Assembly: GCA_012295275.1 (NCBI GenBank)
Contig: CM022673.1
Coordinates: forward strand, 24,949,761 to 24,988,260
Reading direction: 5' to 3'
Length of the DNA stretch: 38,500 bases
Origin: Chrysomallon squamiferum
Taxonomy: Eukaryota; Mollusca; Gastropoda; Neomphalida; Peltospiridae
In this document: piece by piece, positions 1 to 13,600 of the stretch
Layout of the letters: each line of letters begins with the position of its first letter
How positions within the stretch are numbered: position 1 is the stretch's first letter
Position numbers and translations under genes: made by a program
Notes under the pieces: generated by a model
What the model saw: only the letters and a program-made list of their open reading frames with translations
What the model was told of the DNA's origin: nothing
Database searches by the model: none

Positions 1-317
1 GTTACTGGAAATTTGTTGTTTTGGACACACGCAAGTGTTGAGTAGTTGGGATTTATTTCATTTTTGATGAATTAATTTTGAGTTTATTAATATTATTATT
101 ATTTTTTTTTTTTTTGTTTACCACTTGAGATAATGAAATTGTCAAGAATATTTTATTTCAGAATGCAGTTTTTCTCTTTGAAGTAAAATTATGATTAAGA
201 ACTGGTTTTTGTTTCATTGGCATAATACTCTGATTATGCTAGGTTATATTTAATCACTAACAGTGTTTCAGGTTTAAATTTTAAATAAGAAACCCATCAG
301 TCCACCACTCTAACCAT
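1..317. other. intron or 5' flank, nothing recognised
   Basis: AT-rich sequence with a short T run near 103-115. No open frame or signal is seen. It probably lies in an intron of the SRCIN1-like gene, whose earlier exons are missing. Confidence 0.4.
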
Positions 318-862
318 GTGTCTGGTGATTGGACATAGGTGTCTGATGTCAGCACTGTCTACAAAGTATTACATTACATAAGTGTCTGGTGATTGGACGT
401 AGGTGTCCCATCTCAACACTGTCAACAAAGTATTACATTACAGTGTCTGGTGATTGGACATAGGTGTCTGATGTCAGCACTGTCTACAAAGTATTACATT
501 ACATGAGTGTCTGGTGATTGGATGTAGGTGTCCCATCTCAACACTGTCAACAAAGTATTACATTACATGAGTGTCTGGTGATTGGACATAGGTGTCCCAT
601 CTCAACACTGACAACAAAGTATTACATTACACAGTGTCTGGTGATTGGACATACTTGTTTGATGTCAACACTGTCAAAAAAGTATTACATTACATAGTGT
701 CTGGTGATTGACATTGGACACATTAGGTGTCTGATGTCAACAAAGTATTACATTACATGAGTGTCTGGTGATTGGACATGGTGTCCCATCTTGGACAGTG
801 TCTGGTGATTGGACATAGGTGTCTGATGTCAACACTGTCAACAAAGTATTACATCACATAAG
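318..862. repeat. about 64-bp minisatellite, 9 copies
   Basis: Units begin at GTGTCTGGTGATTGG (318, 382, 443, 507, 571, 634, 697, 761, 798), spaced 61-64 except a truncated 37-base unit near the end. Each ends in ACAAAGTATTACATTACA. Early copies alternate between an internal CTGATGTCAGCACTGTCTAC form and a CCCATCTCAACACTGTCAAC form, suggesting an earlier dimeric unit. Confidence 0.93.
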
Positions 863-1974
863 AAATGATACTTTTTGACATCCAGGGCAATACAGATATT
901 AAACTCAATTCATAAAAGGATTTTAAAAACTGCATTTTCCACAAAAAAGAATATTTGAGGAATGTTACCCAAGAATAATTTGATACAGCATTTGTCACAC
1001 TACAGTAGTAAATGCAGTATAACAGCAAATCTACATGCATACATAATTACCTCACATACAGACCCACACAAACAAAATGAACAATAAAAGATAAATAAAA
1101 TAACACAGCATGAAAGCAAGAACTATTCTTTCTTATTATAAATGCATAACAGAACATGTTTACCCAGTGAATCATTAGCAAAATAAATGAAGTAAGACTG
1201 ATTTCAGTGATCAGCAAATGATAATTTTATGTAATGGAGAAATTATTGATAACCACACAAGCTATTGGTCAGATGTAGAGTTTTAAATGTGTATTAGTAT
1301 AGTTTATTAATGTAGATTATCTATTTAGTACTGATATGTTAACTAGTAGAAATGGGACTGTCACCTGGTGAAAATGTCAGTTTGTCCTCTTATTGAATTT
1401 TTGCAATGTCAAGATAACTTGGATGTGTACCAGTTTTTATTTTATTATCATTTTATTAATATTACTGCAATATCATGTTTATGATGTATTTATTTAAAAA
1501 AAAAAAAAAAGTAAAAAAATAAAAAATAATTCTAAAGTTATGAAAATTAGATAAATCTTTCAAATAACAAGTAAACAGTTTGGTGTAATATCTAAAATGT
1601 ATACGCAGAAAATAAGTTGTTGACTTACAGATAACCTCAGAAATGATTGATAAAACATCTCATTACATAGACTTCCATTATTAATTTGTTTTTGTTTTTA
1701 ACATGTAGTTTACATGACTGATGTTTATGACTGTAATAAATGGACATGAATTTGTTTTATTACAAAAAAAAAAGAGTTTGTGTTATCTTACAGGATTTCA
1801 CAGTTAAACTTGGAGTGAAGTAAAATGAAACAGTTTATATACTTTTTAGTCTGTGTGTGTATTGTGTACACTGCACTTTGAAATGATCAATTAAGCTAAA
1901 ATGATTTTAGAAAAATCTTTTTTTTTTTTTTATACATATGATAATTTTTATGTATTTATTTGAACATTTTATCT
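863..1974. other. intron or flank, nothing recognised
   Basis: AT-rich, with poly(A) at about 1496-1510 and a T run at about 1918-1931. No coding exon with matching splice signals and phase was found. Confidence 0.4.
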
Positions 1975-2124
1975 GTTTGTCTGTTTGTTTATATATTTAT
2001 CTATTTATTTATTAATTTATTTATTTATTTATTTATTTATTTGAACATTTTTATTTATTTATTTTGTTTATTTTTGTTTATTTATTTATTTATTTATTTT
2101 TACATTTTATTTATTTATTTCATT

Positions 2125-2155
<31 letters not shown>

Positions 2156-2180
2156 CTTATTTATTTATTTATTTGTTTGT

Positions 2181-2235
<55 letters not shown>

Positions 2236-2246
2236 TTTTATTTCCG
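1975..2246. repeat. (TTTA)n microsatellite ending at exon 1 acceptor
   Basis: Long, slightly impure TTTA/TTTG tract. Its last units supply the T-rich stretch before the TTTCCGCAG acceptor. Open frames of repeated Tyr-Leu-Phe-Ile in it are artefacts of the repeat. Confidence 0.95.
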
Positions 2247-2249
2247 CAG

Positions 2250-2457
2250 CCGAGAACGCGGGAACATCAGCGACGTCGCACAACGATCGTGACCTACGAC
2301 CCCGACCACAACCGCTCCACCGAGTATGACTCGGGCACCGTGTCCGACATGGACGTCCCGTCTGGCGGCTTCACTCGCGGCGGCTTCAGCCGTTCCAGCC
2401 TGCCAATCGTGCGGAGTGCTTCCCTCTCGTTTGAGAGGCCGCTGGGGGACACACTGG
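2250..2457 (+). CDS. SRCIN1: SRCIN1-like exon 1 of those visible
   Basis: The acceptor TTTCCGCAG follows a (TTTA)n tract directly; the donor is CTGG|GTAAGT. It reads in phase 0 and ends in phase 1. The peptide is Arg/Ser-rich, with SDMDVPSGG and LPIVRSASLSFERPLG, the segment that precedes the AIP3-like domain in the family. GC content is far above the flanks. It is not the start exon: no in-frame initiator with proper context is seen and earlier exons are expected. Confidence 0.82.
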
Positions 2458-5400
2458 GTAAGTAATCTCGTTAACTTACCTGCAGGTGCTAATTACACCT
2501 TCTGTAGACTTCACAGTGTCACGACACAAACAGCAGAATCTCGTCATTAACCTGACTGGAGGTTGAAGTTACAGTTACTATATAAGTTTGCAAGCATCAT
2601 CAAGTTTTTATTTACACCAGAAATGAGTTTGAGCTCCGTTGTCTGGAGTGATGTGTTAATCAGAGGAATATTTTCATTCCATTCTAATGCATCTCTCTGA
2701 TGCTTGCTGAAGAAACTGTTGTCTCGAGGATTTTTTTTTTTATCTTAGTTGTCACATTGGGTTCAGATATTCATTGTTAATTGGAATCCAGTGAAAGTTT
2801 TAATCATATGTTTCTTTTATTTATGAACATAAAAAGAAAAAGGGTTTGATGATGATAAATGAATGATATCTGTGCAAATTCCAAGGTAATGTTTGCTATT
2901 AATTACCTGAATGACTATTGATGTTCATTCAACTTGTTTCTTGTATCAGGGATACCAGATATTGTACTGAATGCTAGTTTGATTTGAAAATTTGTTTACA
3001 GGATCATTGCTGATGATTTAAACTGAAATATGTTAAATCTTTGAAGACTATTTGAATGTCTTTTCAGGAAAATCTGATCTGAAAATGTGATTTTACGAGT
3101 AAACTGTTTTGTTTCAGGTTTGGTGTTTCTCGTGTACGGAGATGAGACAAAGAAAGCCCTGCTGCCCAACGAGATCACCACACTGGACACAGTCCGAGCT
3201 CTCTTTGTGCGGTCATTTCCCGAAAAAATCACCATGGATTTCTTTAAGTGTCCTAAAAAGAAGATCTATGTTCTTGAGCCAAAGTCCAACATTTTCTTTC
3301 AGCTGGAAGATCTGAGGTAACAATTCAGTGATTAGTGAATTTTAAGTGCATTAGAGACACAGAATATTTACTTTTTTTTTTTTAAATTTCTAAATTATTC
3401 TACTGTTTTAAATGTTTTTGTAATTGGCTACACTCTGAAATTTATGATTAAATGAACTGAGTTGTGTTTTTATTTGCTCTGATAACAAATAATTTACACC
3501 TGATTGCTGATTTTCTGTTTTAACAATGCAGTTCTGATTACATACAAAATTCTGATTCTAAAGTTGAATGTGTAAATAATTTTACAGTTTTTATAAAAAA
3601 AATAAAATAATAATAAATGATCCAGTTAAACAGAATCTCAAAATATATAATACGGAATGAAAAACTGTCAAAATCTTGCAATATTTTTATTAGTTTATCA
3701 GTAATAAATTGGAATGTTTCATGTTGAAGGGTGCTAGAGACTGCAGTATTGATTATTTCGTTATAAACAGTAAATTGGAATGTTTTGTGTTACAGGGATA
3801 TCCGGGACCGAACAGTTCTGAAAGTACACGAATGTGACAGTCAGGAGCCGCAGAAGGTCAAGGACATCCAGCCTGTGAGGGGGCGCTCGGTCCAGTTGGC
3901 CAAAACCCGACCTCCCCCGAAACCTGCCCACACGATTGTCGATGATCAAGCAAACAGAGACAAGGTAGTTGTTGTGTTATTTTTACATACGTAAACATAA
4001 AACTACAAAAAACATCATCAATATTTTTCAGTGATTAAGTTGAAAAAATAGAAAATAATAAAATTATATTTTTGTAATGTTTTTACTAATTGATAATGTT
4101 TTTCTTTTAAATGTTAAGTGAATTGGTCCCATTTTGATTTAAAAAAAAAAGATTCAAAACACACTTTAATCTTAGTTTATCCAATATCTCCAAAATATTT
4201 TTTTGTCATTAGTTTTGTTTTAGCCAACAGAACAGTTTTAAAAAGTCCAGTTCAAGTTGATTAAAGTGATTTAACTTTTGTTCAGTACGCCAGAAGTCAG
4301 AGTCTGCCTCCTCACATTCCCCACGGTTACCAGAGTCTGATGGACGAACAGCGTGCTCAGTGGGAGGCTGAGCAGAGGTCAAGGTCACAGACGCCCGATC
4401 CCCAGAGGCCGCACACGCTGCCCATGGCTCAGCAGCGCCCAAAGATCTCCCCCGACAGACTGCCGACGCCCGAGCGACTTCAGCTGGGGACGATACCGGA
4501 ACACCACCAGATGAAGAACGGCTTCCCAGAACAAGCTGTCAATGGCTTCTACGACCCAGCGTACCACAGAGACCCCAGGCACCTGACAGCCTCTCCCACT
4601 GGGTCAGCCAGACCCTTTTCGCCACAGCCGGGGGTGCCCATCTACGAAACACCGTACGGGTATCACCACCAGCAGCTACCTGGAGCCCAGCCCGCAGCCC
4701 CGCCTCAGACCTACGTCGCCCACAGCGTCAGAGCTAACACTGCCCACGCTCCTCAGAGAGCTACCAACGTACCTGTCTCTGATCCACGTACGTAACACAG
4801 TATTTTAACTCCTCTTACTGTGTCTGTGCTAGTGATACATCTGTGATTCTGTGATTTTGTGTTTTGTCCATGTTCTTGTTATTTCTCATTCTGTTCACAC
4901 TGTTTCTCTTCTACATCCTAGTAACACACTCTTTATCCATCTTTTATAACCTCTTACTGTGTCTGTACTACTGATACCTCTGTCATTCTGTGTATTGCAT
5001 CTTCTAAGTGTTCCTTTTCTGTATCTCAGTAACACATTATTTATTCATCCTCACATACCTCTTACTGTCCTTAGTTTGTCAAAGTCCTAATTTTTTCTCT
5101 TCATACAAATACCTGTCCTACAGTTGTTGTAAATTAGATTGTTTTGACCTTTATGTAGATACCCTTTTACTGTTTGACCTTTATGTACTGTTGATACCCC
5201 CTTTTACTGTTTTACTGTTCTGTTGATACCTTTTTACTGTCTAGCTGTACTGTTGATACCTATATATCACAATTAGTCCAACTACTTTTTATTTCACTGA
5301 TAATTGTACATCCCAAGATCATTGTCCAAACTTTTTACATAGTTCATTGTTCATTGTCAATTACTGATTGTTTTAGTTACTCTTGTGCCAGGGAAATATT

Positions 5401-7109
5401 ATTTTTACATTTATTTAGCTTTTTGTTTCTTTCTTAAAATACATTTGCAGTGCTATTGAAAACTTTTGTTTTACTTTTTTTTTTAATAAAATTTATTTCC
5501 AAGTATTGTTTCATAACTTCAGCCTAAACTTTACTAATAATAAAAGATGATACTAATATAAGGAATGTATATTTCTTCAAGGATTCTATTTTAACTTCAT
5601 TTTACCATGAAAAAGAGGTAGACTGATAAATATGGCAAATTTGTCAGTTGTTCTATTTGAAATGAAAAATTGTTAATGAATAAGAGAAAAGGAAAAACTC
5701 AGTTTGAATGGATTTGTTGTAGTACTTCTTTATTTTATTATTAGCAAAGTTTGAGATGTAAAAAAACATTAGAATAATCTCACATAATTTTAATTTTTAT
5801 GTTTTTCTAATTTTATTCATGGATGTAAAATGAATCATAGTTATTAAAAAATAAAAAATCAGGTATTTGGTAACACATATTAGTTTTCACTTTTACTTTT
5901 ACCATCTCTTTATAATAACTGTCATGAAGAAAACATTTAATACTTTTTAAATTGTCCTTCCTTCAAGTAAAATACCAGAGGACATTTAAAGAGTTGTTTG
6001 CTGAGATCCAGTTTGTCTGTTTCAGGATACGCCAGTCACAATCCTGCTTCGAATCGCCATTCTCTCAGTTTCGCACCGATGACTTCAGGAGCTGGTGGTG
6101 GCCCCCCATCCCTGGACCCCGCCTACCAGCGGTCTCCTAGTTACCGCATCACCCCCGAGAGAGAGGCGAACCGGTCGAGGAGCACCACCCCCCAGCCGGG
6201 CGACTTCGAAACCAAGTACACCCCCCCAATGTTTGTTGCTTTGCTTTGTATACTCGGCTTGCTGCCTTTAGATTAACAACTCATTTCTAGTTTAACAACT
6301 CATTTCTAGTTTAACATGGAATTCAGTGAATGAAGCTAGATTCATTAGAAATAGAAATTCTCAAACAAAAAATTAATCTGTGATAAATAAATAAATATAT
6401 AAATATTAAATTAACTACTTATCTAAGTAGATAACTATTGGAACAAAACTGTATCAACAAAAGAAACAAGTCTAAAAAAAAATTAAATAAAATGGATATG
6501 ACTTTCTTCAGTCATCTCATTTATATTTCATCTTTTAAAAAAAAAAAAAAAAAAAAAAATTCCCGCCTGATCTTCCATGTTTTTTTATTATAAGTAGGTT
6601 CCACTGATATAAATTAATTAATTTGTAGAAATACTGATAAAACAACCACTACTAACACTGTCTGAATTAACAAACTCGCTGGTTTTGGGTTTGTTTTAAC
6701 GTGGAATGTAACCTCGGTAATTAGTTGTATTAATTACCTAACAGTGGATGAATCACTGTTAATGACAGGTATTGAAAATTAGTGACGACTTAACAGAGCT
6801 GTTTGGTTTTCTGATAGACTGCTACCTGGTTACAGCTTTGTAGTGTGGTGTGGGCTAGCTAGCTCAGATCTGCAGTTTTTCAGTGTTTATTACCTGACTC
6901 TGGGAACTGGGTGCTTTAGTTTTTACGTTTTATGATTTGAAATCTATGAATCTTGTATCAGGTAGAAATTTGTTTTGTTTTTTAAATTTACTATTATTGT
7001 TATTATTATTACTATTACTATTATTATTATTGTTGTTGTTATTTTTATTGTTATTGTTATTATTATTAATATTATTATTCTATTATTATTATTACTATTA
7101 TTATTATCA

Positions 7110-7144
<35 letters not shown>

Positions 7145-7632
7145 GTTATTATTAATATTATTAATATTATTATTATTATTCTATTTTTATTATTATTATT
7201 ATTATTAGTTCATTCAGTGGTATTTGATTTCCAACCTGTGCCTGCAAATGGCCAATCTAAAATCTGCAGCATGTGCTTTTCTTTTTGTGGGAAGAAACTT
7301 TGAGAATATTCAGATATTTAGATATTTAGACTAAGTCAAAAGAGTAGCTCATGATGAAATAGTAGCAGTTTTCTCAACATATCATTATGCATACAAAATG
7401 CATTAAAAATAACAATAGTAAACTATGTCACCATGCAGTCATTCATTTATATTTTGTTATCATTACTATTATCATTATTACCGTTATTGTTATTAATAAC
7501 AATATCAGCATTATCAATGTCATGACGATTACACTGTCTACATCATCCTGATTATTATAATTTTTTATATAATTGTTATTATTATTATTATCATCATCAT
7601 GTTATTATTATTAGTAGTTAGTAGTATTATTA

Positions 7633-7689
<57 letters not shown>

Positions 7690-10600
7690 CATCATTACCA
7701 TTATTATTATTGTCATTATTATCATCATCGTTATCATTATTATTTATTATTATCATATTATTATCATCACTATTGTTATTGTTATTATCATTATTGTATT
7801 ATTTCAGAAAGCGTATTGACCAGATGGAGGCCCAGCTAGCCAGTCTCACTGCCTGGGTTCACAAATCTGTGACAGACAAACCAGACAGGACAGACGGACA
7901 GAAGAGTGGCAGTACGTCCGAGGGCGACTCGTACTCCACGTCTAGCAGTGAGTTTACCTATCTGTATATAGAGGTGTCTGTTTTAGACAGGTCAGCTGGA
8001 AGGGGAAGTGTGAGGTTGTTGCCTAACGTCAGCCAAACTAACCAATCTGTCTGTGACAGCGTAATCGTTACTGCTCGCGTAATTAACTCGTTATGTCAGG
8101 TTAATTACAGGTGTACGTTCGTTTCAAAGGTGTTCTCAGTACGAGATGTGACTTTATTTCTTCACCCCCCCATGTCAATGTATGATTTTTATATGTAGAG
8201 TTTTGAAGTATACTTCAAACCCAACAGATCAATGGTTTTTTTTTTTATTTTTTTTATTTTGCTTTTTATTTGATTTGATTTGATTTATTTTTATCATTTC
8301 ATTATTTTTTTTTTTTTTTTACTTCATTTCATTTTATATTATTTTTGTTTTTTAATTTAATTTATTTTATTTTACTTTATTTTTTTATTTTATTTTATTT
8401 TATTTTATTTTATTTTATTTCATTTTATTTTATTTTTGTTTTTTAATTTAATTTTATTTAATTTTATTTTACTTTATTTTATTTTATTTTATTTTATTTT
8501 ATTTTATTATTTATATAGTTATTTATATATTTTTTTATTATCTATATTTATTTTATTTTTTCAGTAAATATAATCTTGTAACTTCCAGCTAACCTGTTCT
8601 TTAATTATTTAAAATAATCATTTTAAACAATTTTGTTATTTAATCTTTACTTTACTTTATTTAAATTTAAAGCTTAGAGCATTTTAAGTTACTTTCAGCT
8701 ATTTATCCCACTATAGAAAAAGTGCAGATAAAAAAACTATTGAAAAAACAGTTCCTAAGCTTTACTAATTATAAGCATAAGGGTGTTAACTATGGAGGTA
8801 CATAGGTCATTAGTACAGCTAATTAAAATAAATAATTTTAACCGTTCAGTATTGGGTTAGTAATTGTTTAGAGGAACAACTGAGAATGTAGGTACATTAG
8901 CCATGTTTTGAGAAAAAACTAAATATTTGTTGATTTTAATTATTCATTAGAGGAAATTAATCATTTAAAAAGGTCGTTAACCATACACATGATTTAATTT
9001 TATAGCACATTTAATTTTTATTTTACTTTACGGTTTGTTAAGGCAAAAACCATACTGAAGCTTCAAAAATTTTAAACACAATTATTTTTATTACCTAGAT
9101 ATTAAGTATTTAAATAAAAAAGTATACTTACATACTTACATGATATTGTATTTATGTTACATAGGTTATTAATAAAACTATTTAAATAAAAAAGATACTA
9201 ACATATTTACATAATACTATATTTTTATTACATAGTTATCAAGTATTCAAATAAAAAGATACTGCCATACTTACATGATAATATATTTATATTACATAGT
9301 TATCTAGTATTTAAATAAATATTACCATACTTACTTGATAATATATTTATATTACATAAGTCTTTGGTAGAAATACTTAAATGAAAAGATACTAATGTAC
9401 TATATTTATATTACTTAGTTTATTAGTAGAACTGTTTAAATATGAGGATATGAACTGTACACATGTGACATATGTAGTTTATAACATGTTTCAGCACTGG
9501 GTGTTGAGAGAAAGGTGGTCGTGACAGGTACAAGTTTGCTCTGCATGCTTACATCTTCACAGTCTGCTTAGACAGTCTCGCATAATGCTTTGTGGTTGAG
9601 GGTTTCAGTTAATTCCCATTCTAACTTGAACTGCATTTCGTTTTCAAACAGATATTAATTACGTCAAAAGCATCGAAGCTTAACTATTTCTTAAATTACT
9701 ATTTGCAGTAGTAATAGTTTTCTTAAAGGATCTTTCTTTATTTTTTTTTTTTTTTAAATTATTAATATATTTAATTACTTCTGGAATTGTTTTTGGATTT
9801 ATTAAATGGATCAGAATGTTCTGTTATTTATTTCTTCTAGTGTTATTACTTAAGTGGGAACTTTATAAAGAAATGCCCATAGCAAGTGTTAATACTAGTT
9901 TTACTACTGCTAGTTCAGTTCAAGTGAAAGTTAAACTGTTTGCATGAAGACATTCAATAACATTGCCTCAGTAAACTTACCAATCTGCTCTCAAAGGTCT
10001 CTAGCTTGATTTTACCAAGCTGCTATGTTCTGGATGTCTTTCAGTACACAACAAATTCAAGCTTGTTACAATTAATCATGTATTTTACAGTAATACTTTA
10101 ACACTATTAAATATATTCATCTTCAGAATAACCTACAAATGTTCAATAAACAGTAATGCCTCAAGTTTTCTTCTGTTTTTAAATTCTGCCATATGTTCTC
10201 ATTTCCAAGTATTTAAGGAAATGTTTTTTAACATAAGCTGAAATACAGCCAATGTTAGGTTTATTGTTTAATATTTAATACAATAAACACATATAAACTT
10301 AGCATCTTTATATAGTTATATATATATTGAAAGAAACTAGTTATATAAAACATTATTTTGATAAATGTACAACAGAAAAATTTCAAACCAAAATAAAGAG
10401 AGCTGTAAAAATATTAATAAAACCTGTGAGTTAAAACATTGTAGATAACATTTGGATTAACCTTCACCTTTTTGTTTCTTTGTTTCTTTTTTTGTTTTTT
10501 TTTGTTTTATTTTGTTTTAATTTGTTTGGTTTGTGAGTTTTCAGTTTGAATCAAATACATTTTCAATTAGTTTTCTTCTACATTAGTTTATAATGCTCTT

Positions 10601-13600
10601 GTTTATTTAAGTTCAGTTTATTTACATTTAATCTAAAACTGTCTTTTTTACAATCTTTTGTTTCTGTTTTCTTTAAAATTCTATATAAAACTCTTTTATC
10701 CATAACTGTTAATAAAAACCCAAACAGGTTACATTCAGCAATAGCAAATATAAAATAAATAAGAGAAGAAACATGTAAATGTTTGATTTTTTTACAAATA
10801 ATCATAGTATCACTCTTAAATATAAGAAATAGTGTCAAATATGTTTTCACCAATAAATTACTTTAATATATATATATATTTTCTTTCTCTTACAATGCAG
10901 TTTAAAGAATTGTTTATTTTTAATTTCAGGTATGTCAGACATTCCTGTGTCCTCCTCGGAGCAGTGTGTGGTGGTTTCCAAGGAGATGAAGGCATGCATG
11001 TTGGCCATCAAGAAGAAGACGACGGAGCTTCGAGCAGACCTGCGTAGTCTCAGACGCATGCACCAGTTCAACAAAGAAGTCTGTCGCTGAGACGATGTAC
11101 AACGTCCTCAAGCAGATCAAGGTATTTTAACTTAGCGAGAAATCAACAAAACCTTCCGTTATTAACTCTTTTGTGTATCGTGGTTTGTTAAAGAAGATCC
11201 CCCAGACATAATGTGAAATATTCTTAAATAATTTTGCAAAAGTGTACAAAGTTTGTCTAAATTTATTTTATCATTCCTGTATTTTTTATTATTATTATTA
11301 TTCTCCGTAATTTGTTGATGTGTAAGCAGCATTAAAAATTTTGAAATGTGAAAGCTGAAGGTGAATTTTCAAATACAGGATTTAAAAAAAATAGCTCAGT
11401 CAGTGAAGAATGTTTGTAGAGTACTTTCATGGAAATTATAAAATGCTGCTTGCTAACTTACTCATTTCACAAACAAACTGGTAACTGATAAACAGATTAC
11501 AACATAACCTCTTGTTTGTTATTTCTACTCAAGCCTTTTCAAATCTGTAACTGTTTTATCATGTCCTGTGTAGCTCTTTCTTACTGTCCTGTTTCTGAAT
11601 TTGTATACAACAGATTTTTCAAATTTTTTTTTTTCAGGATGTTCTTTCCAGTGTCCCAAGTGCTAACAGCCAAGTTCTACGACAGCATCGTACTGACCTG
11701 GACACACATCAACACGAATACGTTGAATGTAGATCCAAAATCGGCAAAGAACTCTCGTAAGTGGAAAAAAAATTTAAAAACTCAATGTCACCTAATTACT
11801 GGTTTAATTTTTAATTTCCAGACTAAACACATTTTAAACAGGCAAAGTTAGATAACCAAGCAGATTTTCATTGTGTTGTAAGTAACATAAATAATAAAAT
11901 TTAAAAATAAATAAGATAAGCAAGATGCATTGTCAACCATAAACTTGACGAGCATTCTAGTTGAACTAGAACTTGACAAGCATTCAACCAGAACTTGACA
12001 AGCATTCAACCAGAACTTGACAAGCATTCAACCAGAACTTGACAAACATTCAACCAGAACTTGACAAACATTCATCTATAACTTGACAAACATTCATCTA
12101 TAACTTGACAAACATTCAACTAGAACTTGACAAACATTCATCTATAACTTGACGAGCATTCAACCAGAACTTGACGAGCATTCAACTAGAACTTGACAAA
12201 CATTCAACTAGAACTTGACGAGCATTCAACCAGAACTTGACGAGCATTCAACTAGAACTTGACAAACATTCATCTATAACTTGACAAACATTCATCTATA
12301 ACTTGACAAGCATTCAACTAGAACTTGACGAACATTCAACCAGAACTTGACGAGCATTCAACTAGAACTTGACAAGCATTCAACTAGAACTGACAAGCAG
12401 TTAACTAGGACCTGACAAGCATTGAACTAAGACCTTACAAGCAGTTAACTAAGATTTGATCTGCATTTAAGTAGAACTTGCCAAGCAGAAATAAGAGATG
12501 TGACCAACAAATTAATGTTATAAAGGAAGAGTGCAAAACCATTTTTTTTGTATATATTCTTAAATACTAACTTGAAACGAAACTTTGTACATTTTTCCAA
12601 GTTTTTCTTTTCTTTAATATTTCTGAAAAAAACAAAAAGTCACTTTATATTTGTATTTACATTGTAAAGTTATTTTCATTCAGTGACCTGGAAGCTAACG
12701 TTGAAGAGTTGAGGTCAGACGTGATTTCTCGTCAGTGTCGCGTCAACATGTCTGACGTCGAGGGCATGGCTCTCGTCCTCAGCAACATCACCAAGGCTCT
12801 TGCTGAACTGAAAGGTAGGAAACATCGTCATCATCAATATTCTCTACAGATGTTTTACAGTCATTATCCATGTTAAAATACAAGCCCTCACATGTCTTGG
12901 TTACGGATTACTTGAGAGTAAAGCAGATTGTGGGCAGTTCCAGTTTCTAAGAGGACATTAACCTGCAAAAGTTTTGGAGTCGTTACTTTAGAGTTTAAGT
13001 TCTTTTGCTGTACTTGTACTTATTTTATCAAATCTTTTATCTTCATGTTTTTCTCATGTTCATTATGTACATTTTCTTTTGCCTGTTTATATGTTAATGT
13101 GATAATGAATATAAATTGTTAACCTTGTGTATTGAAAATAGCCTCGGTTGACTTCTGTCCTTCGGTCTAAAACTTTAGTACACCTTTTATCTGAAATTAT
13201 CATTTTATTGGTTATTTTAGGGGTACTTTCTAGAATAATTACTACTAATTAAAAAATTAGTTGTTACAGCTTTTAAAGATTTGTTGTTTTTTTTTGTTTG
13301 TTTTTTAATTGCATATGTGTTAATTTTTTGTTGTTGTGTATTTCAGGTACTTTCCCATCTCTGCAGGAGAACATGAAGAAAGTGATGGCAGGGGAAATGG
13401 AAATTGTTGTTAATGAAGAAAAGTAAGTTACAAATGAAAAACTTTGTTAGATAAAAATCGGATTGTAATATAGATTACTTGTGTCAGTGACTCTCAAAGT
13501 GATATAATAATATTTCATTGATTTCAGTGTTTTATTACACATAAGTTTGTCAAGGTTTTGCAAGTTAAAAAAATAGTTTATGAAATATCAGCAATAAAAA

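Noticed and set aside
1960-2465. Open frames rich in Tyr-Leu-Phe-Ile across the (TTTA)n tract
   Set aside because: They translate a microsatellite. Only the part after the 2250 acceptor is coding.
6937-7756. Poly-Leu, poly-Tyr and poly-Asn open frames
   Set aside because: They are translations of (ATT)n repeats on both strands, with no unique sequence or signals.
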